A stretch of DNA of 48,334 nucleotides from Prevotellaceae bacterium (GTDB lineage: Bacteria; Bacteroidota; Bacteroidia; Bacteroidales; Bacteroidaceae), in the NCBI GenBank assembly GCA_031262085.1, contig JAISIN010000034.1, positions 1 through 48,334 on the forward strand. The letters are read 5' to 3'. This document shows, piece after piece, positions 10,711 through 19,402 of this stretch. A program made the position numbers and the translations under genes. The notes under the pieces were generated by a model that ran no database searches, was not told where the DNA came from, and was given only the letters and a program-made list of their open reading frames with translations. How positions within the stretch are numbered: the first letter of the stretch is position 1; each line of letters starts with the position of its first letter.

Positions 10711-11340
10711 TTATTTTCCTATCTGCTCCAGCAGCATGGTGATATTGTCGGTGAACATCTTCACTGCGATGGCAAGCAGAATGATGCCGAAGAACTTGCG
10801 GATGATATAAACACCGCTCTTACCCAGCAGTCGTTCTACCGGTCCGGTGAGGCGCAAAACCACATACACCCAAATCATATTCAACGTCAGCGCAATGATG
10901 ATATTGATGTCGGCATACATCGCCCGAAACGAAAGCAGGGTGGTAAACGAGGCTGCACCTGCCAATAGCGGAAACACCAACGGCACCAAGGTGGCTTCTT
11001 TGATAGGTCCTTGGTTTTTGAATATCTCCACGTCGAGTATCATCTCCAGCGACATGAGGAAGATCACGACTGCGCCGGCTACCGCAAACGATTCAATATC
11101 GACATTAAACAACTTGAGTATCCAGTCGCCGACATAAAAGAAAGCCACCAACAGCACAAATGATATGAGTGTAGCTTTCAAGGCATTGACCTCCAATCCT
11201 TTTTCGCGCAGACTGATAATAATAGGGATAGAACCTAATATGTCTATCACAATAGCAAGCCCGATAAAGGCTGTGATCATTTCTTGTAAGTTAAAACCGG
11301 CAAATGCGGATTCTAAGATGCCAAATACGGTGTCGAACAT
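10711..11340 (-). CDS. MarC family integral membrane protein
   Basis: This 209-residue hydrophobic protein has about six membrane segments and fits the MarC/UPF0056 family. It starts with FNLQEMITAFIGLAIVIDIL and IPIIISL, and has the family loop FKNQGPIKEATLVPLVFPLLAGAAS in short pieces. The function of the family is unresolved; a link to multiple antibiotic resistance was not confirmed for E. coli MarC. It heads the operon with pyrH, frr and rsgA and has its own -7 box about 28 bp upstream. Confidence 0.9.
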   Translation of the reverse strand: MFDTVFGILESAFAGFNLQEMITAFIGLAIVIDILGSIPIIISLREKGLEVNALKATLISFVLLVAFFYVGDWILKLFNVDIESFAVAGAVVIFLMSLEMILDVEIFKNQGPIKEATLVPLVFPLLAGAASFTTLLSFRAMYADINIIIALTLNMIWVYVVLRLTGPVERLLGKSGVYIIRKFFGIILLAIAVKMFTDNITMLLEQIGK

Positions 11341-11367
11341 GTTTATGTATCTTTAATATTTATTGGC

Positions 11368-11376
11368 GCAAAGGTA
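11368..11376 (-). promoter_or_regulatory. Promoter -7 box for marC-pyrH-frr-rsgA
   Basis: The minus strand has TACCTTTGC, a full match to the Bacteroidota -7 consensus. It lies 27 bp before the marC ATG and downstream of the AGCS symporter gene. No clear TTG lies at the -33 distance. Confidence 0.55.
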
Positions 11377-11413
11377 GTGCAAATTCTTATAAAACCTTAC
11401 ATGGCATCGCGAC

Positions 11414-12778
11414 TTATTCATCTCCAACGGTAATCTCATATTCGTCGAGTCGTCCGTTCCACAAATACTTACGAGTCTCGCGGGCAGCTACCCCCGAAAG
11501 CAACAATACGGATATCAGGTTGGGAATAGCCATCAAAGCATTCATTACATCGGCAAAGTTCCACACGAAAGAGAGATTGACGACTGCCCCAACATAGACT
11601 GCCACCACCCATGCCAACCGATAAGGGCGTATCCATCGCTTTCCGCCCAAATACTCAATGGCCTTCTCACCGTAATAGCTCCACCCCAGAATAGTTGAGA
11701 AGACAAACGTGAGCAACCCCACAATGAGGATAGGCGAACCCACCCAAGGTATCTTGGCAAAAGCGGCATGTGTCAAGACGGCGCCTTGCGTGTGGTCGAT
11801 GTCGGGATGTGCCAGAACGCTGCTCACCAGCACCAAGCCGGTAAGTGCGCAAATCACCACCGTATCCCAAAAAGTAGAGGTAGACGACACCAACGCCTGC
11901 CGAACCGGATTGCGCGTGCGGGCAGCCGCTGCAATGATGGGAGCCGAACCCATACCCGATTCGTTGGAGAATAGACCACGGGCGATACCGAAGCGGGCAG
12001 CCATCATCACCGTTGCTCCCAGAAAGCCGCCGCCTGCGGCATGGGGGGTAAATGCCGAACTCATAATCAAACACAGCGTATCCCACAAGTAGGCGCTGTT
12101 GACGTACAAGATATATAGACACCCCAAAATATAAAAGATTGCCATAAACGGTACAAACGCCGAACATACACGGGCAATGCCCTTCACACCAAACAAGATA
12201 ACGAGTGCACTGATAGCAGCAATCACCAGACCGGTCATCCACGACGGAACGGCGTAGGTTTCACTCACTAACGTGGAGATGGAGTTGGCTTGTACCAGAT
12301 TGCCGATGCCAAACGCAGCAAGCGCCGTAAAGACACAGAACAAGATGCCTAACCAACGCATCTTCAGTCCGCGTTCCAACGCGTACATTGGTCCGCCCAG
12401 CATCTCGCCGTTGGCAGTCTTCACCCGATACTTCACTGCCAGCAGCCCCTCGGTGTACTTGGTTGCCATGCCCAGAACGCCCGTCAGCCAGCACCAGAAC
12501 ACGGCGCCCGGTCCCCCCAGCGTCACTGCCGTAGCCACACCGATGATATTGCCGGTGCCGATGGTTGCTGCCAGCGATGTCACCAATGCGCCAAACTGGC
12601 TGACGTCGCCGTGTCCGTCGTCTTTCGACACGGAAAGACGGATGGCTGTCAGCACCTTCCGCTGCGGAAAGCGCAACCGGATGGTGAGATACAAATGGGT
12701 TCCCAACAACAGGGTAATCATAGGCCAGCCCCACAGCCAAGAGCTAAGCACGCCGAAAAAGTGATCTATGGTATTCAT
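11414..12778 (-). CDS. Sodium:alanine symporter, AGCS family
   Basis: This 454-residue inner-membrane protein belongs to the alanine/glycine:cation symporter family, importing small neutral amino acids with sodium. Typical segments are LATTIGTGNI-like SLAATIGTGNIIGVA, GGPGAVFWCWLTG near residues 90-105, MLGGPMYALERGL, and the signature GMGSAPIIAAAARTRNPV. About ten to eleven membrane segments are evident, and the length is normal. It is the third gene of an operon led by the UbiA prenyltransferase, 12 bp after the radical SAM gene. The link between amino-acid uptake and those two enzymes is unclear. Confidence 0.93.
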   Translation of the reverse strand: MNTIDHFFGVLSSWLWGWPMITLLLGTHLYLTIRLRFPQRKVLTAIRLSVSKDDGHGDVSQFGALVTSLAATIGTGNIIGVATAVTLGGPGAVFWCWLTGVLGMATKYTEGLLAVKYRVKTANGEMLGGPMYALERGLKMRWLGILFCVFTALAAFGIGNLVQANSISTLVSETYAVPSWMTGLVIAAISALVILFGVKGIARVCSAFVPFMAIFYILGCLYILYVNSAYLWDTLCLIMSSAFTPHAAGGGFLGATVMMAARFGIARGLFSNESGMGSAPIIAAAARTRNPVRQALVSSTSTFWDTVVICALTGLVLVSSVLAHPDIDHTQGAVLTHAAFAKIPWVGSPILIVGLLTFVFSTILGWSYYGEKAIEYLGGKRWIRPYRLAWVVAVYVGAVVNLSFVWNFADVMNALMAIPNLISVLLLSGVAARETRKYLWNGRLDEYEITVGDE

Positions 12779-12790
12779 CGTTCCCGCTTA

Positions 12791-13687
12791 TTACATACGC
12801 AACTTCATACCTGCCCATATCGTATCGGGCTTCAGGGCGAAGACACTATGCATCTCGCCTGCCATGCCGAAACCGCAACGGTCGCACACACCCGAAATGC
12901 TACCGGGACATTCGTGCAGCCGGACACCGTCGGCAAGAATAAAATTAGACACCCAACACTGCTTGCTAAAGCGGTTGTGCTTCATCAACTTCAAGCCCGA
13001 CACGGAATTGATGATGGGGTAGCCCGCGCGCTTCATCCCGATAATTTCGTCTATCACTTTCGCACGCTGATTCCAGTCGAGAAAGAGATACTCCGTACCT
13101 TCGTAGGGCGTGTGGAAGTTGAGCGAGATGGAACGGATAGCAGGGTTATTGCGGGCATATTCGATCGTGTCGTGCACGTTACTGAAGTTGTGCGAGTTGA
13201 TAACCATATTGAAACTGACATCCGGATGTCCGCATTCTGCCACGTTCTTCTCCAAGCGGCTGAAAGCGCCCTTCCCACGTATATAGTCATGATAGTCGCC
13301 CAGTCCGTCTAAACTCACCCAGATAGAATCGGCTTCACAACCGGCAAAAGAGAGCTGTGCGTTGGTGGTGACGGTTGTCGAGAAATAGCCTATCTGCTTG
13401 GCTATACGTATCAGGTCGTTGATGCGACGGTCGCCGTCCTGCCACAAGAAAGGTTCGCCACCTTCAAAATCGACGAAGCGCGAACCTTGGTTGTAACTGA
13501 ACTGCAACTCTTTCGTGATTTGCTCGGTGGTTTTACTGCGCGGATTCGCCAGATTATACACGCTGCAATGTTTGCAGGTGAGATTGCACTTATCGGATAT
13601 GAAAAGCACCGTTTGCAACGGACGCTTTTGCCCCAATATGCGGCTGCGGAAGAACCACCAAGGGAGGTAGAAAAATTGTTTGCTCAT
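12791..13687 (-). CDS. Radical SAM protein of unknown substrate
   Basis: This 298-residue protein is a radical SAM enzyme. The [4Fe-4S]/SAM motif CNLTCKHC appears near residue 33, with FEGGEPFLW (the GGEP motif) downstream. The C-terminal half has further cysteines (KQCWVSN, HECPGSISGVCDRCGFG) that could bind an auxiliary cluster, as in SPASM/Twitch-type proteins, though shorter. The frame is open upstream to 13822, but that would overlap the preceding gene; the ATG at 13687, 8 bp after the prenyltransferase stop, is chosen. The hydrophobic start FFYLPWWFF suggests membrane contact. Sitting between a UbiA prenyltransferase and a symporter, it may modify a quinone- or lipid-related substrate, but this is inference. 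Confidence 0.85.
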   Translation of the reverse strand: MSKQFFYLPWWFFRSRILGQKRPLQTVLFISDKCNLTCKHCSVYNLANPRSKTTEQITKELQFSYNQGSRFVDFEGGEPFLWQDGDRRINDLIRIAKQIGYFSTTVTTNAQLSFAGCEADSIWVSLDGLGDYHDYIRGKGAFSRLEKNVAECGHPDVSFNMVINSHNFSNVHDTIEYARNNPAIRSISLNFHTPYEGTEYLFLDWNQRAKVIDEIIGMKRAGYPIINSVSGLKLMKHNRFSKQCWVSNFILADGVRLHECPGSISGVCDRCGFGMAGEMHSVFALKPDTIWAGMKLRM

Positions 13688-13695
13688 AAAGCGTA

Positions 13696-14703
13696 TCAAA
13701 GATAAATGGAAGGAAAAAAAGAAGCTATCGCCAAGATGATGGCAAAGAGAGAGACCAGATTGCGGGCAAGCATCCAGCGAATCATAAACCAATCTATGCC
13801 CGCCTGCCGGATGCGTTCCCAATTCTCCATCGGTCCCATCCAGAAGCGTGGCGTCGTATCGTCGGGCGTTTCATTGCGGGTAAAATCGACCAGACGTACA
13901 TACAAGGCTATCGCCAGGGGAAGCGTCAGGAAGACTGCCAGATAACTCAATGGTAAAATGGTATAAAACATGCCTGCCACCATTATCATATAAGGTGTAA
14001 ACACGAGTAGTGCCGATACTGCCAGCATCCACTGCTTATTACCCAGCAACACTGCCAACGTCATTTTATGAATGCTTTTGTCAGGCTCGTAATCCATAAT
14101 AGCGTGGGTATAAACGATGTTTACCACCAGCAAGCCTATCGGTATGGAGACTAACCACACAGATGCCTCTTGGTGTCCGCAGGCAGCATAGCATACGCCG
14201 CCCATGGTGAGCGGACCGAATATCACGCCGATGAGCAACTCACCCAATCCGCGATAGCTGAAGCGAATGGGATAGCCCGAATAGAACACCCCCAGAAAGC
14301 CGCCTATCAGCACAAACCAACCGATAGCCGCTCCGCGAAAGAGAGCTATCATAACGCCTGCCGCCACTGCCAGCCCGCAAAACACGATCGATGCCCACAG
14401 ATACTGACGCGCAGTGACTTTGCCTTCCAAAATATAGTTGCACTTGCCGATACGGGCACGAAAACCGGCGCTCGCCAACTCGTCGCGGATGCCGACAGCA
14501 CCTTTCTTCCGATAATCGAAATAGTCATCGAAAAGGTTCATACCTAAATGTGCCAGCGCAACGCCAACAACCGCCAGCAATGCCAACGGCAACGAAAAGC
14601 CGGTAGCTTGCGAACTCATACACACAGCAAGCAATGCCGGTAGCATACTTTGGGGAAGAGCCACCTTACGGGCTGCATCCAACCAGAACGTAATACTTTG
14701 CAT
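13696..14703 (-). CDS. UbiA family prenyltransferase (MenA-like)
   Basis: This 335-residue membrane protein is a UbiA-superfamily prenyltransferase with about nine membrane segments. The first Asp-rich motif reads NLFDDYFDYRKKG near residues 56-68, and the second is AIMDYEPDKSIHK. Both bind the prenyl diphosphate through magnesium. The likely reaction is transfer of a polyprenyl chain to 1,4-dihydroxy-2-naphthoate (MenA) or a related aromatic acceptor. The sequence is not a textbook MenA, and Bacteroidales genomes can carry more than one UbiA paralogue, so I leave the symbol empty. It heads an operon with the radical SAM and AGCS genes, from a promoter at 14764-14794 whose -33 box overlaps a perfect inverted repeat. 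Confidence 0.8.
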   Translation of the reverse strand: MQSITFWLDAARKVALPQSMLPALLAVCMSSQATGFSLPLALLAVVGVALAHLGMNLFDDYFDYRKKGAVGIRDELASAGFRARIGKCNYILEGKVTARQYLWASIVFCGLAVAAGVMIALFRGAAIGWFVLIGGFLGVFYSGYPIRFSYRGLGELLIGVIFGPLTMGGVCYAACGHQEASVWLVSIPIGLLVVNIVYTHAIMDYEPDKSIHKMTLAVLLGNKQWMLAVSALLVFTPYMIMVAGMFYTILPLSYLAVFLTLPLAIALYVRLVDFTRNETPDDTTPRFWMGPMENWERIRQAGIDWFMIRWMLARNLVSLFAIILAIASFFPSIYL

Positions 14704-14763
14704 GTTTAGAACAAATTAAAGAATAAAAGGAGTTATAACTCCTAATTATTATAATAACGGGCT

Positions 14764-14794
14764 GCAAATGTAGTATTTCTTTCGCCACTGACAA
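14764..14794 (-). promoter_or_regulatory. Promoter for the UbiA-radical SAM-AGCS operon
   Basis: The minus strand has TACATTTGC (14764-14772) as -7 and TTG (14792-14794) as -33, with a 19-bp spacer, matching the Bacteroidota pattern. The -33 element lies inside the inverted repeat at 14787-14803, so a protein bound there would block this promoter. The leader is about 53 nt. Confidence 0.7.
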
Positions 14795-14803
14795 ACTGTC
14801 AGT
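14787..14803. promoter_or_regulatory. Perfect 7-bp inverted repeat, candidate operator
   Basis: ACTGACA-AAC-TGTCAGT is a perfect inverted repeat in the divergent region between the prenyltransferase and dnaK. It covers the -33 element of the prenyltransferase promoter and lies about 123 bp upstream of the dnaK start. It is not CIRCE (TTAGCACTC-N9-GAGTGCTAA). It could be a dimeric regulator site acting on dnaK, on the leftward operon, or on both. Confidence 0.5.
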
Positions 14804-14830
14804 TGCTTTTTTGTTTGCAGCAAGGCATTT

Positions 14831-14881
14831 TTCCTTTGGCATACGGTTTGTGCATAGCTATGCGTCTGCCCCGTCGGGCAG
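14831..14881 (+). promoter_or_regulatory. dnaK leader: -7-like box and two hairpins
   Basis: TTCCTTTGG (14831-14839) resembles the variant -7 box TTCCTTTG seen before pyrF, with a TTG 17 bp upstream (14811-14813). Downstream come a perfect palindrome GCATAGCTATGC (14852-14863) and a stem CTGCCC-CGTC-GGGCAG (14866-14881). If transcription starts near 14846, both hairpins lie in a leader of about 80 nt before dnaK. Confidence 0.35.
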
Positions 14882-14925
14882 GCAGTATAAAACTGAATAA
14901 TAATATAAAAACAAAGAATAACATC

Positions 14926-16848
14926 ATGGGAAAAATTATTGGTATCGATTTAGGAACAACGAACTCCTGCGTTTCCGTATTTGAAGGAAACGAACCTATC
15001 GTAATCGCCAACAGCGAAGGTAAACGCACAACCCCCTCGGTTGTAGCATTTGTAGACGGTGGCGAACGCAAAGTGGGCGACCCTGCCAAGCGTCAAGCTA
15101 TCACCAACCCCACACGTACAGTCTACTCCATCAAACGATTCATGGGTGAGACCTACGATCAAGTACAGAAAGAGATTGCACGGGTACCTTATAAAGTAGT
15201 ACGCGGCGACAACAATATGCCGCGCGTCGACATTGACGGTCGACAGTACACGCCACAGGAAATCTCAGCCATGGTTCTTCAGAAGATGAAGAAGACTGCC
15301 GAAGATTATTTGGGGCAAGAGGTAACCGAAGCGGTTATCACCGTACCGGCTTACTTCTCGGATTCGCAACGTCAAGCCACAAAAGAGGCAGGACAGATTG
15401 CCGGATTAGACGTGAAACGTATTGTGAACGAACCTACTGCCGCTGCATTAGCTTATGGCATCGACAAGGCTCACAAAGATATGAAGATCGCTGTATTCGA
15501 CTTGGGTGGCGGTACATTCGATATTTCTATCCTTGAGTTTGGCGGCGGCGTATTCGAAGTGCTGTCGACCAATGGTGATACACACTTGGGTGGTGACGAC
15601 TTCGACCAAGTAATCATCAACTGGTTGGTACAGGAATTTAAGAACGACGAAGGCGCCGATCTGTCGAAAGACCCGATGGCTTTGCAACGTCTGAAAGAGG
15701 CTGCCGAAAAAGCCAAGATAGAGCTGTCGTCGTCGACCTCTACCGAAATCAACCTGCCGTACATTATGCCGGTAAACGGTGTACCCAAACACTTGGTGAA
15801 GACACTGTCGCGTGCCAAATTCGAAGCGTTGGCTCACAGCCTGATACAAGCTTGTCTGGAGCCGTGTAAGAAGGCGATGTCGGATGCCGGACTGAAAAAC
15901 TCCGATATCGACGAAGTAATTCTGGTAGGCGGTTCGTCGCGTATACCTTCCGTACAGAAGTTGGTAGAAGACTTCTTCGGTAGAACGCCATCGAAGGGGG
16001 TAAACCCCGACGAGGTAGTAGCCATCGGTGCTGCCGTACAGGGTGCCGTGCTAACCGACGAAATTAAGGGCGTGGTATTGCTGGATGTAACTCCGCTTTC
16101 GATGGGTATTGAAACATTGGGTGGTGTTATGACAAAGCTCATCGATGCCAACACAACCATTCCGTGCAGAAAGAGCGAAGTATTCTCGACCGCTGCCGAT
16201 AACCAGCCGGAGGTAACCATACACGTGTTGCAAGGCGAACGTCCGATGGCTGCACAGAACAAATCTATCGGTCAGTTCAATTTGTCGGGTATTGCACCTG
16301 CCCGCCGTGGCGTACCGCAGATCGAGGTTACGTTCGACATTGACGCCAATGGTATACTGAAAGTTTCTGCCAAGGACAAAGCTACCGGTAAGGAACAAGC
16401 CATCCGTATCGAAGCGTCAAGCGGTTTGAGCAAGGAAGAGATTGAACGCATGAAGGCAGAAGCCGAAGCCAATGCAGAAGCCGACAAGAAGGAGCGCGAG
16501 AAGATTGACAAGCTGAACCACGCCGACTCACTGATATTCAACACCGAAAGTCAGTTGAGCGAATTGGGCGACAAGCTGCCTGCCGACAAAAAGGCTCCTA
16601 TCGAAGCTGCTCTGCAGAAGTTGAAAGATGCCCACAAGGCACAAGACCTCGCAGCCATAGACAGCGCTACTGCCGAACTGAATGCCGCCTTCCAAGCTGC
16701 CAGTGCAGAAATGTATGCACAGAGCGGAAATACAGGCGACGCACAAGCAGGCGGTAACAACACGCAAAGCGACCACACACAAAGCAGCAACACGCAGCAA
16801 GGCGGTGGCGACAATGTGCAAGATGCCGACTTTGAGGAAGTGAAGTAA
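14926..16848 (+). CDS. dnaK: Chaperone DnaK (Hsp70)
   Basis: DnaK is the ATP-dependent Hsp70 chaperone that refolds proteins with DnaJ and GrpE. The 640-residue protein starts at [16 protein letters not shown]; the frame is open to 14803, but that extension has no family similarity and crosses leader hairpins. Other landmarks are [20 protein letters not shown], the phosphate-binding [33 protein letters not shown], and the interdomain linker [18 protein letters not shown]. The peptide-binding domain and helical lid follow. The tail is rich in Gln, Gly and Asn and ends in the usual EEVK. The gene stands alone, without grpE or dnaJ, and is followed by a strong terminator. Confidence 0.98.
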   Translation: MGKIIGIDLGTTNSCVSVFEGNEPIVIANSEGKRTTPSVVAFVDGGERKVGDPAKRQAITNPTRTVYSIKRFMGETYDQVQKEIARVPYKVVRGDNNMPRVDIDGRQYTPQEISAMVLQKMKKTAEDYLGQEVTEAVITVPAYFSDSQRQATKEAGQIAGLDVKRIVNEPTAAALAYGIDKAHKDMKIAVFDLGGGTFDISILEFGGGVFEVLSTNGDTHLGGDDFDQVIINWLVQEFKNDEGADLSKDPMALQRLKEAAEKAKIELSSSTSTEINLPYIMPVNGVPKHLVKTLSRAKFEALAHSLIQACLEPCKKAMSDAGLKNSDIDEVILVGGSSRIPSVQKLVEDFFGRTPSKGVNPDEVVAIGAAVQGAVLTDEIKGVVLLDVTPLSMGIETLGGVMTKLIDANTTIPCRKSEVFSTAADNQPEVTIHVLQGERPMAAQNKSIGQFNLSGIAPARRGVPQIEVTFDIDANGILKVSAKDKATGKEQAIRIEASSGLSKEEIERMKAEAEANAEADKKEREKIDKLNHADSLIFNTESQLSELGDKLPADKKAPIEAALQKLKDAHKAQDLAAIDSATAELNAAFQAASAEMYAQSGNTGDAQAGGNNTQSDHTQSSNTQQGGGDNVQDADFEEVK

Positions 16849-16887
16849 CCAATAATTTCTTTCACATAGAAATACAGTTTTTAGACG

Positions 16888-16916
16888 GAGGCGCCTCTGG
16901 GGAGGCGCCTCTTTTT
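16888..16916 (+). terminator. Intrinsic terminator after dnaK
   Basis: The arms GAGGCGCCTC (16888-16897) and GAGGCGCCTC (16902-16911) form a GC-rich 10-bp stem with a TGGG loop, followed by TTTTT (16912-16916). It lies 40 bp after the dnaK stop and just before the sulP promoter. Confidence 0.9.
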
Positions 16917-16928
16917 GTTTGCATGCTA

Positions 16929-16960
16929 TTGCCGGAAAAACATATAATACGTACTTTTGC
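16929..16960 (+). promoter_or_regulatory. Promoter for the SulP transporter gene
   Basis: TTG (16929-16931), a 20-bp spacer and TACTTTTGC (16952-16960) match the Bacteroidota promoter pattern. The predicted start near 16967 gives a leader of about 27 nt to the ATG at 16994. This rules out the longer open frame beginning at 16919. Confidence 0.75.
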
Positions 16961-16993
16961 GCCGTTTTTCCACTTAATAGAGAATATAGCACA

Positions 16994-18712
16994 ATGAGCA
17001 CTCTTGGTAAACCCAAGCTTTTCACCATCTTGCACCACTACACCCAAGCCCATTTTACCTCCGACCTGATGGCAGGTATCATCGTAGGCATTGTGGCGCT
17101 GCCCCTTGCCATAGCCTTTGGTATAGCGTCGGGTGTATCGCCCGAGAAAGGCATCATCACCGCCGTTGTGGCAGGTTTCATCATTTCACTACTGGGAGGA
17201 AGCCGCGTACAGATAGGCGGTCCTACGGGAGCCTTCATCGTCATTGTGTATGGCATTGTGCAACAATACGGAGAAGCCGGATTGCTGGTTGCCACACTCA
17301 TGGCAGGCGCACTCCTTATTTTATTAGGTATCTTCAGGCTGGGCGCCGTCATCAAGTTTATCCCCTACCCCATCATCATCGGGTTTACGGCAGGCATAGC
17401 CGTAACCATCTTCACCACGCAGATAGCCGATCTGCTGGGATTGAAATTCGGCAACGAACCGATACCTGCCGACTTTGTAGGGAAGTGGATACTCTACTTC
17501 CGGCACATCCACAGCATCGACTGGTGGAATGCCGCAGTGAGTGCGCTAAGCATTCTGCTGATTACCGTCACGCCCCGATTCTCGCGAAAGATACCCGGTT
17601 CACTCATTGCCATCGTAGTGGTCACCATCGCGGTCTATCTGCTGAAAAGCTATGCAGGCATCGGCACCATCGATACCATTGGCGACCGATTCAGCATACG
17701 CGCCGAACTACCCGACGTGGCGTTGCCCGCTCTCAACTGGGACGCCGTGCGGGAGCTGTTTCCGGTAGCCATCACCATCGCCATACTCGGAGCCATCGAA
17801 TCGCTGCTCTCTGCTACCGTAGCCGACGGTATGATTGGCGACAAGCACGATTCGAACACCGAACTCATCGCACAGGGAGCAGCCAATCTTATCGCACCTC
17901 TGTTCGGAGGAATACCGGCAACCGGAGCCATCGCCCGAACCATGGCGAACATCAACAATGGCGGACGCTCGCCCATGGCAGGCATCATACATGCCGTGGT
18001 ACTGTTGCTCATTCTGCTATTCCTCATGCCACTGGCGCAATACATCCCGATGGCATGTCTGGCAGGCGTATTGGCAGTAGTAGCCTACAACATGAGCGGA
18101 TGGCGATCCGTCAAAGCATTCATGAAAAATCCCGTAGCCGATGTATCGGTGCTCCTGATAACCTTCTTTCTGACCGTAGTCTTCGACCTGACCATTGCCA
18201 TCGAAGTGGGATTGCTCATTGCCTGCGTACTCTTCATGCGACGGGTGATGGAAACCACCGAGATATCGGTAATACGCAACGAACTCGACCCGCACCAAGA
18301 ATCGGACTTTGTTCTGCACGAAGAGAACCTGAAGATACCACCGGGTATAGAGATATACGAAATCAACGGCCCCTACTTCTTCGGCATTGCCACCCGCTTC
18401 GAGGAGATGATGTCGCAAATGGGCGACCGACCGCACGTTCGCATCATACGCATGCGAAAAGTGCCCTTCATCGATTCGACCGGCATGCACAACCTATCCA
18501 ACCTATGCCGAATGTCGCAACGCGAAAAGACAACCATCGTACTGTCGGGGGTAAACGAAGCAGTTCATAAAACCCTGCGTAAAACAGGATTTTATGAACT
18601 GCTGGGCGAAGAGAATATCTGTCCGAATATCAACGCGGCGCTCGACAGAGCACTGGAACTGACCAAACGACCCGCTGCTACTTTATCTTCCCTACCGTCT
18701 GCGTCAGAATAG
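16994..18712 (+). CDS. SulP family anion transporter with STAS domain
   Basis: This 572-residue inner-membrane protein belongs to the SulP/SLC26 family, which carries sulfate, bicarbonate or other anions. The N-terminal part opens with LMAGIIVGIVALPLAIAFG and continues with GGSRVQIGGPTGAFIVIV, then ten or more membrane segments. A conserved central stretch includes GGIPATGAIARTMANINNGG. A C-terminal cytoplasmic STAS domain (about residues 445-560) contains VPFIDSTGMHNL. The start at 16994 is set by the promoter at 16929-16960. The C-terminus overlaps the convergent nitroreductase gene by 35 bp. The substrate cannot be told from sequence; sulfate and bicarbonate are both possible. Confidence 0.94.
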   Translation: MSTLGKPKLFTILHHYTQAHFTSDLMAGIIVGIVALPLAIAFGIASGVSPEKGIITAVVAGFIISLLGGSRVQIGGPTGAFIVIVYGIVQQYGEAGLLVATLMAGALLILLGIFRLGAVIKFIPYPIIIGFTAGIAVTIFTTQIADLLGLKFGNEPIPADFVGKWILYFRHIHSIDWWNAAVSALSILLITVTPRFSRKIPGSLIAIVVVTIAVYLLKSYAGIGTIDTIGDRFSIRAELPDVALPALNWDAVRELFPVAITIAILGAIESLLSATVADGMIGDKHDSNTELIAQGAANLIAPLFGGIPATGAIARTMANINNGGRSPMAGIIHAVVLLLILLFLMPLAQYIPMACLAGVLAVVAYNMSGWRSVKAFMKNPVADVSVLLITFFLTVVFDLTIAIEVGLLIACVLFMRRVMETTEISVIRNELDPHQESDFVLHEENLKIPPGIEIYEINGPYFFGIATRFEEMMSQMGDRPHVRIIRMRKVPFIDSTGMHNLSNLCRMSQREKTTIVLSGVNEAVHKTLRKTGFYELLGEENICPNINAALDRALELTKRPAATLSSLPSASE

Positions 18713-19274
18713 GCTTCTGCGTCTCTTTCAGCTTCAGGGCTGTGCGTAGCTCTTTTTCGTCGAACATGCCTCGAACCACCGAACCCAGATTCTTCGATGC
18801 GCAATATAGATAGACATTTTGCGCAATGAACCCGACATCGGTCTGCGACCAGCCCTTCTTCGTGGTGTCGTCTACATAGATCAGATTGAGCGGAGCCGTA
18901 GCCACAAAGTCTTGCTGGCCGGCAGCCTTGCGGAAGTCGCCCTTATTGACCAGCACCAGCTTGTTGGCTTTGGCATCATACAAGTAAGCACCCTGCTTGA
19001 GAACGACATACACGCTGATAGCCTGCCTGTCCATCGCCGACGGAGCTGTACGCTTGTTTTCGCGGTTGAAGCCCCATGCAGCCCACAACAAATCCGACAA
19101 CGTTTGGTTGTCTAATGCCTCCTGACTGAACGAACGCGTAGTCATACGGTTGTTCAAAGCCTCCATCAAAGGCATACCACCCTTCTTCACCGGCGCCGGT
19201 AAGGATATATCCTGCGCCAAGAGATTCATGCTCATACTCATTAAAATTCCTGCGATTAAAAAATACTTTTTCAT
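18678..19274 (-). CDS. Exported nitroreductase-family protein
   Basis: This 198-residue protein has a signal peptide (MKKYFLIAGILMSMSMNLLA, probable cleavage before Q) and a nitroreductase/SagB-type fold. Motifs are RMTTRSFSQEAL near residue 43, DLLWAAWGFNRENKRTAPSA, and near the end FIAQNVYLYCASKNLGSV. These match FMN-binding nitroreductases of the short, periplasmic type common in Bacteroidota. The electron donor and substrate are unknown; an exported flavoprotein would need an electron source in the periplasm. It converges on sulP with a 35-bp overlap of coding ends. Confidence 0.87.
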   Translation of the reverse strand: MKKYFLIAGILMSMSMNLLAQDISLPAPVKKGGMPLMEALNNRMTTRSFSQEALDNQTLSDLLWAAWGFNRENKRTAPSAMDRQAISVYVVLKQGAYLYDAKANKLVLVNKGDFRKAAGQQDFVATAPLNLIYVDDTTKKGWSQTDVGFIAQNVYLYCASKNLGSVVRGMFDEKELRTALKLKETQKPILTQTVGKIK

Positions 19275-19342
19275 TGTTCTTTGCTTTTAAATGGTCAGTA
19301 ATCGGGGGTAAAGTTATTCATTTTATTTTTCCGCCGAAATAC

Positions 19343-19374
19343 TTGTCGGTAAAAGATGAAATTATTTCCTTTGC
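19343..19374 (+). promoter_or_regulatory. Promoter for pyrF
   Basis: TTG (19343-19345), a 20-bp spacer and TTCCTTTGC (19366-19374) form a Bacteroidota-type promoter with TT in place of TA in the -7 box. The predicted leader is about 22 nt to the pyrF ATG at 19403. Confidence 0.55.
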
Positions 19375-19402
19375 CCCGCAAAAAATATAAATAAAATCCA
19401 TC

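Noticed and set aside
14761..14925. CIRCE/HrcA site at dnaK
   Set aside because: The inverted repeat ACTGACA-N3-TGTCAGT does not match the CIRCE sequence or its 9-bp spacing.
14803..14925. Longer DnaK N-terminus
   Set aside because: The frame is open, but the extra 41 residues have no family similarity and cross leader hairpins; [12 protein letters not shown] is the universal start.
17485..18570. Large plus-strand frame inside sulP
   Set aside because: It is a shifted reading of the SulP gene; its composition (rich in Arg, His and Ser) is that of an out-of-frame translation of GC-rich DNA.
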